64,000 bases of DNA from Trematomus loennbergii (lineage: Eukaryota > Chordata > Actinopteri > Perciformes > Nototheniidae). Below the pieces are notes generated by a model. It was not told the origin of the DNA. It did no database searches and saw only the letters and a program-made list of their open reading frames with translations. Positions 22,652 to 36,235 of this stretch are shown here, piece after piece. The stretch spans positions 252,001 to 316,000 of the forward strand of contig JAAOOA010000268.1 of assembly GCA_012861695.1 (NCBI GenBank), in the 5' to 3' direction. Position numbers and translations under genes: made by a program. Position 1 is the stretch's first letter, and every line of letters starts with the position of its first letter.

Positions 22652-25586
22652 CTAGTGTGCTGTACAATTTGACTGGAAGAGATATGGACTGGAGTCTGGG
22701 CGTGGGTTTCCTTGAGCATAGCTGAGCCTCTCATGTCTGACTTGGAGGGTGGTGTGAGTCCTGAGCAGCTCACGATACTCAGCGTTGATGTCGCAATGCC
22801 TCCTCTCCAGATTGGTGTACTCCTGCTGGAGGTGGCGCCTTATTGCTCTCATCCAGGGAATCTTTCTGCTCCCTGAGCCTGAACTCGGAGTCCCCGATGT
22901 CTCCGAAGTTGTAGTTAGTCTCTGCACGTGGTTTTCCCTGAGCATTCTGCAGAGACGAGGTCAATTTGTTGTTTTCCTCCAGAGTTGTGATCTGCTTCTT
23001 CAAAGCCTCTCGAAGCTCCACGCGGTGCTTCTCACACCTGGTCCTTTCTTTTTCCAAACCAGAGGAGATCTGATCATTCGTAAGCTGCAGCTCAGAGTTT
23101 CTGGTCTTTTCCTGTTTGAGGGCTTCTTCCAGATCGGCCTGTCTCATCTTCCTCTTTGACTCCTTTGCTTTGAGCTCATTTACAATGCACTGTAGATTAG
23201 TGATGGTAAACTGATTGTCAGAAATAATATCATTTGTCCTTGACAGCATCTCTTCATGGCCCGCAGAGAGAGAGCGGAGTTCAGATGTTTCTCTGTCATG
23301 TTCTCTCTCCAGGACAAGGAACTTAGCCCTGATGTCAGCATTCTCCCTCCTTAATGTCTGCATGTCGTACGCAGATGCTTCTCTCAGTTGCTGAGCGAGG
23401 ATTGAATGAGTTCCAGCATGCTTTCCAACCATCTCCTCAAATCGCTTCTTCTCTCTTCTTAGAGATGACTTTAGGAGTTCCTCGGCTGCCAGGCTCTTCT
23501 CCAAAGCCAGGGTCAGCTCTTTCTCTTGGCTCTGGATCTTCTTTGAGGCTCTGGAGAATCGAGCCTCCTCCTTCTTAATGGCCTCCTCCAGTCTGCTGTT
23601 AGCTGCTCTGTCGCCCTGAAGCTTCTTCTCCTCAACGTGCTGTTTATTGAGAGCAGCCTCCAGTTCACGTTGCAGTCTCTTGTTCTCAGAGGCGAGGTGT
23701 TGGTTCCTCTGAGTCACACGGCCCAGTTCTTCTGCTTCCTTCTTCTGCTGAGAGACGGCCGCCTCGTAGTCCCTCTGCACTGAGCTGCTTTTTTTTGCTC
23801 CTCTGTGAGGTCTGAGGCACACTTCCTCACTCTCTCCTGTAGGGAGGTAACAATGCTGACCTTGGATACAATGTCGCTTTGGAGATTCAGGACATTTGAG
23901 TGCAGGGATTCAATGTCTTTGTCTTTCTTCAGACTTTCGTCCTGCTGCTCAGCGAGGCGTTCCTTTATCGCTGTCACTGAGGTAGTATGCAACACCATCA
24001 GCTCTGAGATGTCTCTCTGGTGCTGGCTGGAGGATGCATGCTGAGCTCTCTGGAGCTTCTCAATCACCTTCTTGTCTTCTTCAAGCTCAGAAGTCATTAA
24101 AGTGATTCTGTGTTTCAGCTTTGCTCTGCCACACTGCTGCTCTTTTTGTGACTGTTTCAGATCAGCGTTGATTTGCTTTATTATATCACAAAGGGAATTA
24201 TGTTCAGATTGCTCATACTTCAGAGCCTTTGAAAGAGCGTCGTTTTCTGCTTTGTGCCGAGCTGTAGATGTTTTCTCCTTCATCAAGGCCTCTTCCAGAG
24301 CAGCTTTGGCTTTTCTCTCCTCGTCCAGGGCTTCCTGAAGACCATATGATTTGTCAGATCTCTCATCTCCGATTTCTCTCAGATGATTTCTCAGTTCTCC
24401 GATTTCTCTCAGATGATTTCTCAGATCTCCGATTTCTCACAGGTGATTTCTCAGATCTCCGATTTCTCACAGGTGATTTCTCAGTTCTCCGATTTCTCAC
24501 AGGTGATTTCTCAGATCTCCGATTTCTCACAGGTGATTTCTCAATCTCCGATTTCTCACAGGTGATTTCTCAGATCTCCGATTTCTCACAGGTGATTTCT
24601 CAGTTCTCCGATTTCTCTCAGATGATCTCTCAGATCCGATTTCTCTCAGATGATTTCTCAGATCTCCGATTTCTCTCAGGTGATTTCTCAGTTCTCCGAT
24701 TTCTCTCAGATGATTTCTCAGATCTCCGATTTCTCTCAGGTGATTTCTCAGTTCTCCGATTTCTCACAGGTGATTTATTAGATCTCGCATTTCTCGCAGA
24801 TGATTTGTCAGATCTCGCATTTCTCGCAGATGATTTATTAGATCTTGCATTTCTCGCAGATGATTTGTCAGATTTCTTAGAGTCCTCTGTCTGTGAAACA
24901 TAAAACAATTATTATTGTGTTGTCTATGTGCAGTTTTCTTTATTACGAAAACAGAAGTTAACTCTGCATCACTGGGTGTGAAAAAGTATGCTGGGATCAA
25001 ATGCATTAAAGAAGATTTGATATTTATTTTTTGGAAAAACTTTAGTAAAGAAACTTAAGTGTTGAGTATTAGCTTTTTTACAGTTTTGATGAGTGTGATT
25101 CTAAACATGTGTGCCACTGAATGTATTTCTTACCTCATCAGAGGAAGTGTAGCTGTACTTTTCTCTGTTTCTTGAGATGGAGGTCTGCTCCTTAATATCT
25201 TCCTCCACCTCCTCAGCAAACTCCAAAATCTCTTCGATTTCAGACTCGATCTCTTCTGCCAATTCCCAATTATCTGGAAATGCAGACTCTGTCTTATCTA
25301 GGTCAGACATTTCTTTGATTTCGGACTTTTCCTCATCATGAAGGTCCAATGAACTTTCGAAGTCTTCATCCGTCGAGTATACATACTCTTGATCCTCCTC
25401 AATTTCCTCCTCCACCTTGTTTGCAAACTCCTGCACCTCCTCCATGGTTTCCTGCAACTCCTCCATGATTTCCTCCTCAATTTCCTCCTCAATCTCCTCT
25501 TCAACAGAACTGTCATCAGAGGGACAAGTCGTTGTACGTGGAGATTCGTTGTACGTCATGGTGAACACTGATCTTCTTCTGTCCAT
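22652..25586 (-). CDS. Acidic, repeat-containing coiled-coil protein gene, copy 2
   Basis: Exon 1 is 25134-25586 (151 residues, one EEEI unit fewer than copy 1); exon 2 starts at 24890 and ends at TAG 22652. The decapeptide array is the longest of the three and mixes [10 protein letters not shown] with [10 protein letters not shown] units. The 261-bp coiled-coil duplication of copies 1 and 3 is absent, so copy 2 may keep the ancestral single module. Breaks: a 2-nt loss near 24636 followed by TGA, a 1-nt loss near 24543, a 1-nt loss in a T run near 23793, and a 5-nt deletion near 22834. Between these the coiled coil is open (347 residues, 22779-23822). Confidence 0.58.
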
Positions 25587-25694
25587 CTTATTATCGTGAA
25601 GAAATAGCTGCTTCTTACTGATACTGTGAACTCGATGTGGCGGGGATAAAACCTGGCTTGTTATCGTCCTGCACAAACTGCAAATAAGTTGTGT

Positions 25695-25925
25695 AGCTAT
25701 TTAACCAGAGAGCATGCTCTCTTGCAGCCGCTGTGGTATGACATCATCAGGTTCAGTATGACTTCAGAGCCCAACATTCCGGAATGTGCTTTGGTCTGCC
25801 GACACATTCCACATTCCATTTCAAAGTATTCTACATTCCATTTCAAAGTATTCTACATTCCATTTCAAAGTATTCTACATTCCATTTCAAAGTATTCTTC
25901 CTTTCCTCTCCTTGGAATGTAGACA
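25695..25925 (-). promoter_or_regulatory. Promoter of coiled-coil gene copy 2
   Basis: Same TATA-like site, 16-bp palindrome (25707-25722) and CRE-like site as copy 1. The 22-bp CATTCC unit occurs four times here, against two in copy 1 and three in copy 3. Confidence 0.45.
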
Positions 25926-26102
25926 TTCTAAAAGTATGGAGTAAAGTATCTTTTAAGTCATCTGATAAGCAAAGTCCTCAAATAGCACTTTCACACCGGA
26001 GTACTTTTCCCAAGAACTAGGCCGATAGGAGAGATTTGGTTTCACACCAAAAAGGATCTGGAACTAGTGCCTAGTTTGCACGAATATTTTCACCCCCAGA
26101 TA

Positions 26103-28784
26103 GAGTTTACCCCAGTGGACGAGAGGGTCGCCTCCCTAAGCCTGCGGGTTATGGGGGGGGAAACTCTGACTGTTGTGTGTGCTTATGCACCAAACAGCAG
26201 TTCAGAGTATACGGCCTTCTTGGAGACCCTGGAAAGAGTCCTGTATGGGGCTCCTTAAGGGGACTCTTTAATCTTGCTGGGAGACTTCAACGCACATGTG
26301 GGCAATGATGGAGACACTTGGAGGGGCGTGATTGGGAGGAACGGTCCCCCTGATCTGAACCGGAGTGGTGGTTTGTTACTGGACTTCTGTGCTAGTCATG
26401 GATTGGCCATAACAAACACCATGTTCGAACATAAGAATGCTCATAAGTGTACGTGGTACGAGAACACCCTAGGCAGAAGGTCCATGATCGATTTCGTTAT
26501 CGTATCATCGGACCTGAGGCCATATGTTTTGGACACTCGGGTAAAGAGAGGGGCGGAGTTGTCAACTGATCACCATCTGGTGGTGAGTTGGGTCGACAGG
26601 CGGTGGAAGCCTCTGGACAGACCTGGTAAGCACAAACGTGTAGTGCGGGTGAACTGGGAACGTCTGGAGGAGGCCCAAGTTCAGGAGGCCTTCAACTCAC
26701 ACCTCCGGCGGAGCTTTTCGGGCATTCCTGTGGAGGTTGGGGACATTGAACCAGAGTGGGTGGTGTTCAAAGCCTCTATTGCCGAAGCCGCGGCAGGGAG
26801 CTGTGGTCTCAAGGTCTTAGGTGCCTCAAGGGGCTGTAACCCTCGAACCTCCTGGTGGACACCTGTGGTCAGGGAAGCCGTCCGACTGAAGAAGGAGGCC
26901 TTCAGAGATTTGTTATCCCGGGGGACTCCCGAGGCAGTTATAGATACCGACAGGCCCGAAGGGCAGCAGCCTCAGCCGTGGCCCGAGGCAAAGCAGCGGG
27001 TGTGGGAGAAGTTTGGAGAAGACATGGAAAAGGACTTTCGGGCGGCACCAAAGTTGTTCTGGAAAACTGTCTGACACCTCAGGAGGGGAAGCAGGGAACC
27101 ATCCAAGCTGTGTACAGTAAGGATGGGACGTTGTTCACCTCAACTGATGGAGTGTTAGGGCGTTGGAAGGAAGACTTTGAGGAACTCCTGAACCCGACAA
27201 CTCCGGCCTCTATGTTAGAGGCAGAGCTGGAGTATGAAGGGGGATCAACACCAATCTCCCGGGGGGAGGTCACTGAGGTCGTCAATCAACTCCGCAGTGG
27301 CAAAGCCCCGGGGGTGGATGAGATCCGTCCAGAAATGCTGAAGGCTTTGGGTGTTGAGGGACTGTCATGGTTGACACGTCTCATCAACGTTGCGTGGAAG
27401 TCGGAAACAGTACCGAAGGAGTGGCAGACCGGGGTGGTGGTTCCCCGGGGGGATCAGAGGGTGTGTGCCAATTACAGAGGCATCACACTACTTAGCCTCC
27501 CCGGGAAAGTTTACTCTAAGGTACTCGAAAGGAGGGTCAGGCCGATTGTCGAACCTCAGATTGAGGAGGAACAATGCGTATTCCGTCCTGGTCGTGGAAC
27601 GACGGATCAGCTTTTTACTCTCGCAAGGATCCTGGAGGGGGCCTGGGAGTATGCTTATCCGGTCTACATGTGTTTGTAGACTTGGAGAAGGCGTATGACC
27701 GAGTTCCCAGGGAGTTACTGTGGGAGGTGCTGCAGGAGTATGGGGTGAGGGGGTCTCTACTCAGGGCCATCCAATCTCTGTACTCCCAAAGCGAGAGTAG
27801 GTGTCCGGGTCCTCGGCAGTAAGTCGGACCCATTTCCGGTGAAGGTTGGCCTCCGCCAGGGCTGCGCTTTGTCACCATTCCTGTTTGTAATATACATGGA
27901 TAGGATTTTGAGGCGTAGTCGTGGGGGAGGGGGTCTGCAGTTCGGTGGGCTAAGGATTGCACCACTGCTTTTTGCAGATGATGTGGTTCTAATGGCTTCA
28001 TCGGTCTGCGACCTTCAGCACTCACTGGATCGGTTCGCAACCGAGTCTGAAGCGGCTGGGATGAGGATCAGCACCTCCAAATCTGAGGCCATGGTTCTCA
28101 GCAGGAAACCGATGGACTGTCCACTCCAAGTAGGGAATGAGTCCTTACCCCAAGTGAAGGAGTTCAAGTATCTCGGGGTCTTGTTCTCGAGTGAGGTAAC
28201 AATGGAGCGGGAGATGGGCCGGAGCATCGGAGCAGCGGGAGCGGTACTGCAGTCGCTTTACCGCACCGTTGTGACGAAAAGAGAGCTGAGCCAGAAGGCA
28301 AAGCTCTCTGTTACCGGGCCATTTTCGTTCCTACCCTCACCTATGGTCATGAAGGATGGGTCATGACCGAAAGAACCAGATCGCGGATACAAGCGGCCGA
28401 GATGGGTTTTCTCCGCAGGGCGGCTGGCGTCTCCCTTAGGGATAAGGTGAGAAGTTCAGTCACCCGGGAGGGACTCAGAGTTGAACCACTCCTCCTTCGC
28501 GTCAAAAGGAGCCAGTTGAGGTGGTTCGGGCACCTAGTAAGGATGCCACCTGGGCGTCTCCCTAGGGAGGTGTTCCAGGCACGTCCAGCTGGGAAGAGAC
28601 CAAGGGGTAGACCTAGGACCAGGTGGAGGGATTATATCTCTTCGCTGGCCTGGGAGCGCCTTGGGACCCCCCAGTCAGAGCTGGTTGATGAGGCCAGGGA
28701 AAAGAAAGTGTGGGGCTCTCTGCTGGAACTGCTACCCCCGGGACCCGACCACGGATAAGCGGGAGAAGATGGATGGATGGATGG
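26103..28784 (+). mobile_element. Rex3/RTE-like LINE, spanning units 2 and 3
   Basis: The best-preserved of the four. Its 5' part keeps EFTPVDERVASLSLRVMGGE, which is deleted in the copies at 12258 and 39783. Endonuclease frame 26274-27074 and the following RT frame (26855-27679) overlap because of two opposite frame shifts around 26960-27075. It also has the gagtaggtgtcc frameshift of copy 1 and ends in the GATG tail. It is not autonomous. Confidence 0.9.
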
Positions 28785-29971
28785 TTTACATTGCTTTCTA
28801 TTTATTTGTTCCTTCTTATTTCTTTTCATCGTTATGGGGTTGAATTATGATTTCAGCCCTGGAAATTGCCTTGCAATATTTGTATTGGTGTATATGAGTG
28901 CATTTGTGTACTTACACCTGAACATATGGTGCTTTTCCTTTTCAAAAAAGATAGTTGAAACTGCTCCTGACATGTGCAGAAAATGACCCTATATCTAGTT
29001 TTCTTATATGCATTTATTTTCTTCTTGCTCTAACTTTTATTTATTTTTTCTCCAGTTTTCTTTATTTCTTTGTACTCCTTCATTTCTATACATTTTTGAC
29101 GCAAAAATGCCAATGTTGTATTAGGATGATTCACGGCAATCAGAGACAGGCTCTGGATATATCTGAGACCTGTGATATATTGATGAAAAACAGTATAATA
29201 GGGGACCTTTAATGTTAAGTAGTCACATGGGCAAACAGTTTAGCAGCAAGGAAGCAGAACAGTTCAGAGTTCAAATGTCTACAAAGGCTACAGTGTTTAA
29301 ATCCAATAAATGGTTCATTTTTAAGCAATGCATTTTCCTGTTTTTGTGATTCTCAATTGTAAAGAAAATATTGTTGCTTCTACTAAAGTAAAAATAACCA
29401 GAAACAGCCGATCCAGAGTTTACACCCTTTTCCTTAACAATACAAATGATATCTTTCCAAAGTCAAGAGAGCATGGATTTATTAAAAACAAAAACTATTG
29501 ATTTTTAATTTTTGACATTCCAAGTTTCTAAAAATATATTATAAAAAATAAATCCTCAAAATAAAAACTCATACATCTAGCAAGCGACTGATTGCAATCG
29601 ATACTGCTCACACAGATGAAACACACAAGCACACACACTGCAAACATCTACAGCAGAGACACGATGATGTGAAAGAGCATCTCAGACCAATACACACAAG
29701 GTAAAACAATTCACCTTCCACATCATCAGTTAACCTGCATTCTCTGTGATCTTCCCTGGCCTGCTTGGACCATCAGCTAAGTATCTACCTCGTTACACAA
29801 TTCGCCTTCCCCCTAAAAAACTCTACACTTAAACCTGCCCCACACACCAAACTCTCAACTGAACTCTTCAGTCACAACCCGATCTGTACGGGAAACCCGA
29901 TCAGTTCTACGCATGTGAGAATACGCCGCTACTTCCAGTGTTCGAATTACCCATTTGCTTTCGGGGGAGCC

Positions 29972-30642
29972 CTATTTTTCAGTGCACATCCTGCTACTAA
30001 ATATGTCACACGTACGCTCTGTTGACTGGCGTACCTTCTGAAAGCTCAAGAAAACATTGTCCACTTCCCCTTTTCCTGTCATGTCACATTGCACGTAAAT
30101 AATCATGTAGGCCCGCCCATGAACTGTGCTCTCATCTATTGTGATACTAATTAGTGAGCCCATGTCTTTTACGTTGGAAACAAATGTAGCTCTCATTTCC
30201 TCTGCGATATGCCTGATTATTTCAGCACAAGCATGGTCCGATTTGTGCACAGTCCCTACGGTAGCACCATTGAGTTTTTGTAGGAACATTACAGCAGGTA
30301 GCTTTCTGTAGGACATTTCTTCTTTGGCAATCATATAGGCAGACCTGAAAGATGTGTATGTTTCCTGCATTAGATCAGCATTGATTGCCAATACCTTGTT
30401 TGGTAGGACATCTTTTTTTCTCATCTCCGAAATCTCGATCGCTTTTTCGTGTGCCTGGCTCTTATGGTGCTTATAAATCTTTTTCCGCAGGTTATTCTGT
30501 TGATCACTGCTGACTTTTCCCTGAATCCATTCTTGTGAAAGGTGCACTCAGGGTGGATTTTTCTGCGAGCGGCAAGGAGATCAATATACTTTTTCCCTCT
30601 TTGCAATTTCAAATACCGTGCCGGCATCGCCGCCGTAACCAT
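29972..30642 (-). pseudogene. hAT-transposase-like fragment, unit 3
   Basis: Essentially identical to 2569-3239, including the frame change and the 191-residue IDEST-containing frame. Confidence 0.6.
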
Positions 30643-31362
30643 AGCAACGTAAGTAGCGTAAGGAATGCAGCGCCGCCACGTACAGATGGCAACACCCAGA
30701 AATATTCACAAATATAAAACAAATATTCAGAAACTGTAATGAACAATGACTATTATTTATTTCAAGAACTTTTATTTACAGAAACTCAACATTTCTAACC
30801 TGTGTGACACAAATATGCACGATTTCTTTGACTCCCCCTATTTATCTCAAAGTCGGCCTTCAGGGGAACTATGAAGGTAGATATGGTGCAAAATGCGAGA
30901 GCGTGTAAAACCTGATGTGAGCACTTGCAGATAAGAAATCTGAGCTTGTGTGCATACATTTACACTTGTATAAAATATCCACGTATCTGTGAACCACATT
31001 TGAAGTCACAGAAGAAAAAAAAAAGTTTGTAGCTTGTAGAAAAAAAATGAACTTAGTGATGAAATGTTCACTTGCAGAAAAAAATATATTTTTTAAATAT
31101 ATTTTCCATTACAACTGCAACTTGGTTATTACAACCTCTCAAGTCAGTCATTACAACTTCACGAATCTGCTCTGTGGCAGTATAAATCGACGAATCTGCG
31201 GCCATGACTTTTGCTACACTTCTTGCGATGAATGTGTCGCAAAAGTCATTTTCACCTGTCGATGTCGGGGGAGGGAGGGGGGTTGGAGCGAAGGGGCGGA
31301 GCTATCACAACGACGAGGCTCGGGTCAGTCACACAGTCACAGCCATAGTCAGGTCGAACCGG

Positions 31363-32341
31363 ATGACTGCGGGGCTTCCGTGTCGCTACCAGTCCGCTGA
31401 CATGGCGCGTCAATCAACGGTAAGTTTTGCCCATTACTTCCCCAGTATTACTTTGAATATTATTATTGTGATTGAGGATTAAATCCGCTATGAAGACCAC
31501 CGTTTTATATCGTGCAGTTTAGCGGCAAATAACGTCAGTATTAGCCAGCTAACGCTAGCTTTGTTGAATTTATGCTAGCTAAACAAGTAATGGTTGTAGT
31601 CTATACAGCAGTAATTAATATATTATAGCCTACTGCTTTGGCACTAACGGTTGATAACCGTTTATGAAAATAAAACCAATTGAACTGTATTGAAATAATG
31701 ACAAGTTTTATAATTGTCTTGGGCTCCTGCTGTGTTTTTAAAGCCTTTGTAAATTATCCATGCTATTTTCTATTTAGAACGAAGACTTCAGAATCTTAAA
31801 ATCCCTTAACGTTTGTATGCAATGTGCTAAATGCAACACTGGAATCAAGCAAATATGAATATGTTTGCATGACATTAGTTATTTATATTTTGCCATCACT
31901 TAATTATACGTTTAATTCATTTAAGTTAAGCTAAGGTACATGTGATGATAGCTAGTTAGTACTCTTACCTGTGAGGCTTCCTCCAAACAGCATAATAACC
32001 AGACTGTACCATTAAAACTATAAGTACCAGTTCTAGATCCTTGACTTTAGACAAACAATTAAAAAGACAAAATGTATTTAAAGACCAATCTTTATTTGAA
32101 GGTGCCTCTTAACCTAAGATATTAGTTATACAGTAATAGTATTGACAATCTAAAAAAACTGAGCAACTCAACGGTTCACTTTTATATTTCTTATTGTCTA
32201 AAGCATTTATTATTTTCATTTTCCCCCTCTCATATTCAGTGTGGACGGATTGAGACAGCGTGGTGTCCAGAGAGCTGCAGAGACTTCAGGGAGAAACCTC
32301 CGTGTGATGGACGTCCTGTCTGTTGGTTTGGAGAGGACTGA
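31363..32341 (+). CDS. Possible small two-exon gene, 52 codons, unit 3
   Basis: Exon 1 31363-31419, exon 2 32240-32341, identical in reading frame to unit 1. Not recognised. Confidence 0.3.
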
Positions 32342-33332
32342 GGGTCTTTCCTCAGCGAGGAGGACCAGCCTGATGGAGGAGCCCATGCATAGCTGATACC
32401 ACCTGATCAGGCCTAGTCTGTCACTTTATTTGACTAAATGTGTTTACTTATACATTTAATAGGTTTACACCTTCTGTCCATATGTGCTTTTTATTTAAAA
32501 CATTTTTGATGAACTTTTGTCCATTATCCTTACTGAAAATGTTAGATTACACATTCACATCCGACTGAAGATTGGCCCCATTTATTTGTGACGTTGCAAA
32601 CTCTGCGGTATAAGGTACATGTTGTGAAGCTCATGAAGTGAGGCAAATAGAATTAATCAGCTGATGGAGTGTAGATGTGGGAATAGGTGCATTCGATCAG
32701 CTGACTGTGTTTTCACAATACAAATAGTTTCTTAGTGAATGTCCTGTACTGGTCTTAACATCTCATAACAAGGAGAAAATGTTGAATCGTGTCTTTCAGG
32801 CATGTCCTTTCCTAACAAAAATTACAGGAAACATAAAACATATTATTGCAGAAGACAATCAGATTATGAATGAACAGTATGAAATTCATCAACATTGAAA
32901 TATATGTTATTATCAAAATAATATTTAACTGTTATCAAAACGTAGTGCAACTGTAGAAGCTTGCTCTGTTGTCTCACTGAATAATAACTTTTACCACGTT
33001 TTTTACAGACAATATTGAGAGAAATAGTAGCAGTTTTCACTATGTGTCAAATAGCTTTGCCTTCAATACCTTAAATTAGAAAGCTGACAGTCATATTGCT
33101 TGTTAACATCTAAATGTAACCCTTTGCATGGAAAAACCCTCAACTTCACTGATGTGTAGGTGATCTAGTATTTAGTATTGTTTAATGGAATGTATATCAG
33201 TGTATTAAAGTCAATACTTCATTTATTTAAACCAATATCTTTCTTGATTCTTTGTACAGTATGAAAAAAGAGTATTTGTACCTGTGCAATGTTTAAAATA
33301 AACTGTCAGTCTCAGACTCAGAGTTTTTGAAG

Positions 33333-33464
33333 ATGGACATAAGAACATTTGTTATTAAAAAAGACGACAATTCTCAAGTGGTGGTTCACACAACAACCCC
33401 AGAGCCAGCACTTGAGCCAGGAGAAATTACAGCTACGTTGACGTTACTTTGTATCGCGGGGTAA
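33333..33464 (+). CDS. 43-codon MDIRTFVIKKDD frame, unit 3
   Basis: Same as in units 1 and 2 with one Leu-to-Ile change at codon 8. Confidence 0.3.
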   Translation: MDIRTFVIKKDDNSQVVVHTTTPEPALEPGEITATLTLLCIAG

Positions 33465-33550
33465 GCTAAACCGTTAACAAGTAGCTATAGCTAGCCAGAT
33501 ATATTAAATAAACACTTTGTCATACAATCTAAATGTAATGTTTTTTAGCG

Positions 33551-33934
33551 TTACCTGGTGATTTCAAAGAAAGCTCTCTGGGAAATGTTGACTTACTGTT
33601 CGACATGAAGCTAGAAGCTACCTTACAGTACACAGTTGATCCTGAGTCCTGTCAGTTAAAGTGTTTCATAGTTAGCTTAGCTAAGCATCAACCTAGCACT
33701 GAAACATATGGATGTTATGTGACAGTATTTCTGAGGAAAAGTCAGCTGAAATGGTGGCATGCCACTGCTTTACGTGTCGACAGCATGATTGAACGTATTT
33801 GCAGCAGTAGATGTGGCTGTTTGGCCACTGACGTTGCCATAACAACACCTGAATGTAAATGTGCAACCTCTTTTTGTGACAGATTTTTGCATGAAATTAT
33901 AATTCTTCTGAATGATATTCCTATTGACAGCTAG
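33551..33934 (+). CDS. Cys-rich 127-codon ORF, unit 3
   Basis: Open as in unit 2, but a 2-nt insertion (ttatgtgacag) and a nearby compensating change give a different centre (TVFLRKSQLKWWHATALRV). The Cys-containing end is the same. Family unknown. Confidence 0.3.
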   Translation, partial: LPGDFKESSLGNVDLLFDMKLEATLQYTVDPESCQLKCFIVSLAKHQPSTETYGCYVTVFLRKSQLKWWHATALRVDSMIERICSSRCGCLATDVAITTPECKCATSFCDRFLHEIIILLNDIPIDS

Positions 33935-34194
33935 TTTCTATGTGAACATTATGAGATGGACAGCCAGAGAGAATAAACGATAAACAGTTATGAAATACTA
34001 TATGACAAAACAAGAATACAGTTTAAAAGGGGAGTGATTTGTAAAATATCCATAAAGAAAAATCTGCTTACAGTTCTGTTTCATATGGGTGTTGAGAGAG
34101 GTATCCATAGATCTCTTCATGTTGCTCTCAAAGTGCACCAGATTGATGCTTTTAACTTCAATATTTAAAAATAAATCTTCCCGGGGGAGCATGC

Positions 34195-34390
34195 ACCCGG
34201 ACCCCCTAGAGGAGGTGAGGACCCCCCAAGAGGAGGTGAGGTCCCCCCTAGAGGAGGTGAGGACCCCCCTAGAGGAGGTGAGGACCCCCTAGGGAGGTGA
34301 GGTCCCCCCTAGAGGAGGTGAGGACCCCTAGAGGAGGTGAGGACCCCCTAGAGGAGGTGAGGACCCCCTAGAGGAGGTGAGGTCCACGGT
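34195..34390. repeat. GGACCCCCTAGAGGAGGTGA minisatellite, unit 3
   Basis: About ten copies, the longest of the three homologous arrays. Confidence 0.9.
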
Positions 34391-34740
34391 GTTTACATGC
34401 TTATTTATACAATATGTGTGCTTATGCTAACATCATAAGACAAAAGTTGGTTCCGTGTTGTGTGAAGTGAGAACGCGCTAGAGTGAGTGGGGCCCCCAAG
34501 CCAAAGCTCGCTTAGGGCCCCCAAAAGTCTAGGGCCGGCCCTGCACACACACACACAGTCAATGTGCAATTTACGGCACTTTCTGGGATAAATCTTTAAC
34601 ATACTTAGGCCCCGTCCAAACGGAGACGAAACCGATTTCGAACCGAAGTCGATTTCAAAAAAGTCTTCTGTCCACGCTGAATCAAAATACACCAAAAGCA
34701 ATTCTTACAAGAGATTGTGTTACTGCTAATTATAAAAGTT

Positions 34741-34741
<1 letters not shown>

Positions 34742-34816
<75 letters not shown>
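34742..34816. repeat. CA microsatellite, unit 3
   Basis: About 37 pure CA dinucleotides. Confidence 0.95.
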
Positions 34817-34819
<3 letters not shown>

Positions 34820-35135
34820 GGAAGAATTAATCAGATCCTTTACTTAGGAAAAGTACTAATTAGCACCATTTTTGGCTAAATGTACTCCCAAGTATCAAGA
34901 GTAAAAGTACTCTTTATGCAGAATGGATATTTTCACAGTATTATATTATGGTAATTTATTATCCTGTTTTTAGAAATGTTAGAGCATTCAAGCATTGACC
35001 AAATGTAGATACTACAAATACTGTGTTTACTGGTGCAGTACTGCAATATATCAGCATATCAGGTCTTTTATATGTGCAAAGTATGTAGTAACTGAGTGTT
35101 AAAATAAATGTAGTGGAGTAAACTGTCAAATATTT
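34817..35135. mobile_element. hAT-type MITE remnant, unit 3
   Basis: Matches the copy in unit 2 almost base for base and keeps the part lost from unit 1. Confidence 0.5.
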
Positions 35136-35447
35136 TCCTCGGAAATGTAGATGTAGAGATTTTCTCACTGAAGGCTGAATACAACCGATATCTTTATTAA
35201 AATGTCTTAGTCTGGTACACAATATATGAATTTGAACACTGTGCAACAAATGTTGTTGCACTCTTTCAGAAAAACATCCATCACAAATTCTTGAAATGTA
35301 AATGGTTGAGGACTCAACATTTATTGATTAAAGAAAATTGACAAACATGAAAATAAAACATATAATAACAACAATAAATGAAGTGAACGTGTTAACCTGG
35401 GTTCAGGAGCATGGCCACGCCTACACCCCGCCTCTAACCCCTATTTA

Positions 35448-36187
35448 TATCCCTACATCCCTCATCCCTACATCCCTCATCCCTACACCCCTTCATCCCT
35501 CATCCCTTATCCCTCATCCCTACACCCCTTCATCCCAACATCCCTCATCCCTCCCTTCCCTCATCCCTACACCCCTTCATCCCAATCCCTCATCCCTCAT
35601 CCCTCCCTTCCTCATCCCTACACCCCTTCATCCCTTCATCCCTCATCCCTACACCCCTTCATCCCTTCATCCCACATCCCTTCATCCCTCATCCCTCCCT
35701 TCCCTCATCCCTACACCCCTACACCCCTTCATCCCTTCATCCCTCATCCCTCCCTTCCCTCATCCCTACACCCCTACACCCCTCATCCCTCACCCCTTCA
35801 TCCCTCAACCTCCTCCCTCATCCCTTCACCCCTTCATCCCTCATCCCTACACCCCTTCATCCCTCATCCCTACACCCCTTCATCCCTCATCCCTTCACCC
35901 TTCATCCCTCATCCCTTCATCCCTCATCCCTCACCCCTTCATCCCTCAACCCTCCATTCCCTCATCCCTTCACCCCTTCATCCCTCATCCCTACACCCCT
36001 TCATCCCTCATCCCTACACCTACACCCCTTCATCCCTCATCCCTACACCCCTCACCCTTCATCCCTCAACCCTCCATTCCCTCATCCCTTCACCCCTTCA
36101 TCCCTCATCCCTACACCCCTTCATCCCTCATCCCTACACCCCTACACCCCTTCATCCCTCATCCCTACACCCCTTCATCCCTTCATT
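35448..36187. repeat. CATCCCT-rich minisatellite, unit 3
   Basis: About 740 bp of the same words. It ends at ttcatttccgtcggtgccag, where the 3' flank of coiled-coil copy 3 starts. Confidence 0.95.
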
Positions 36188-36235
36188 TCCGTCGGTGCCA
36201 GTCGCACACTCAAAATGTCCTTGGAGGATCATTTT

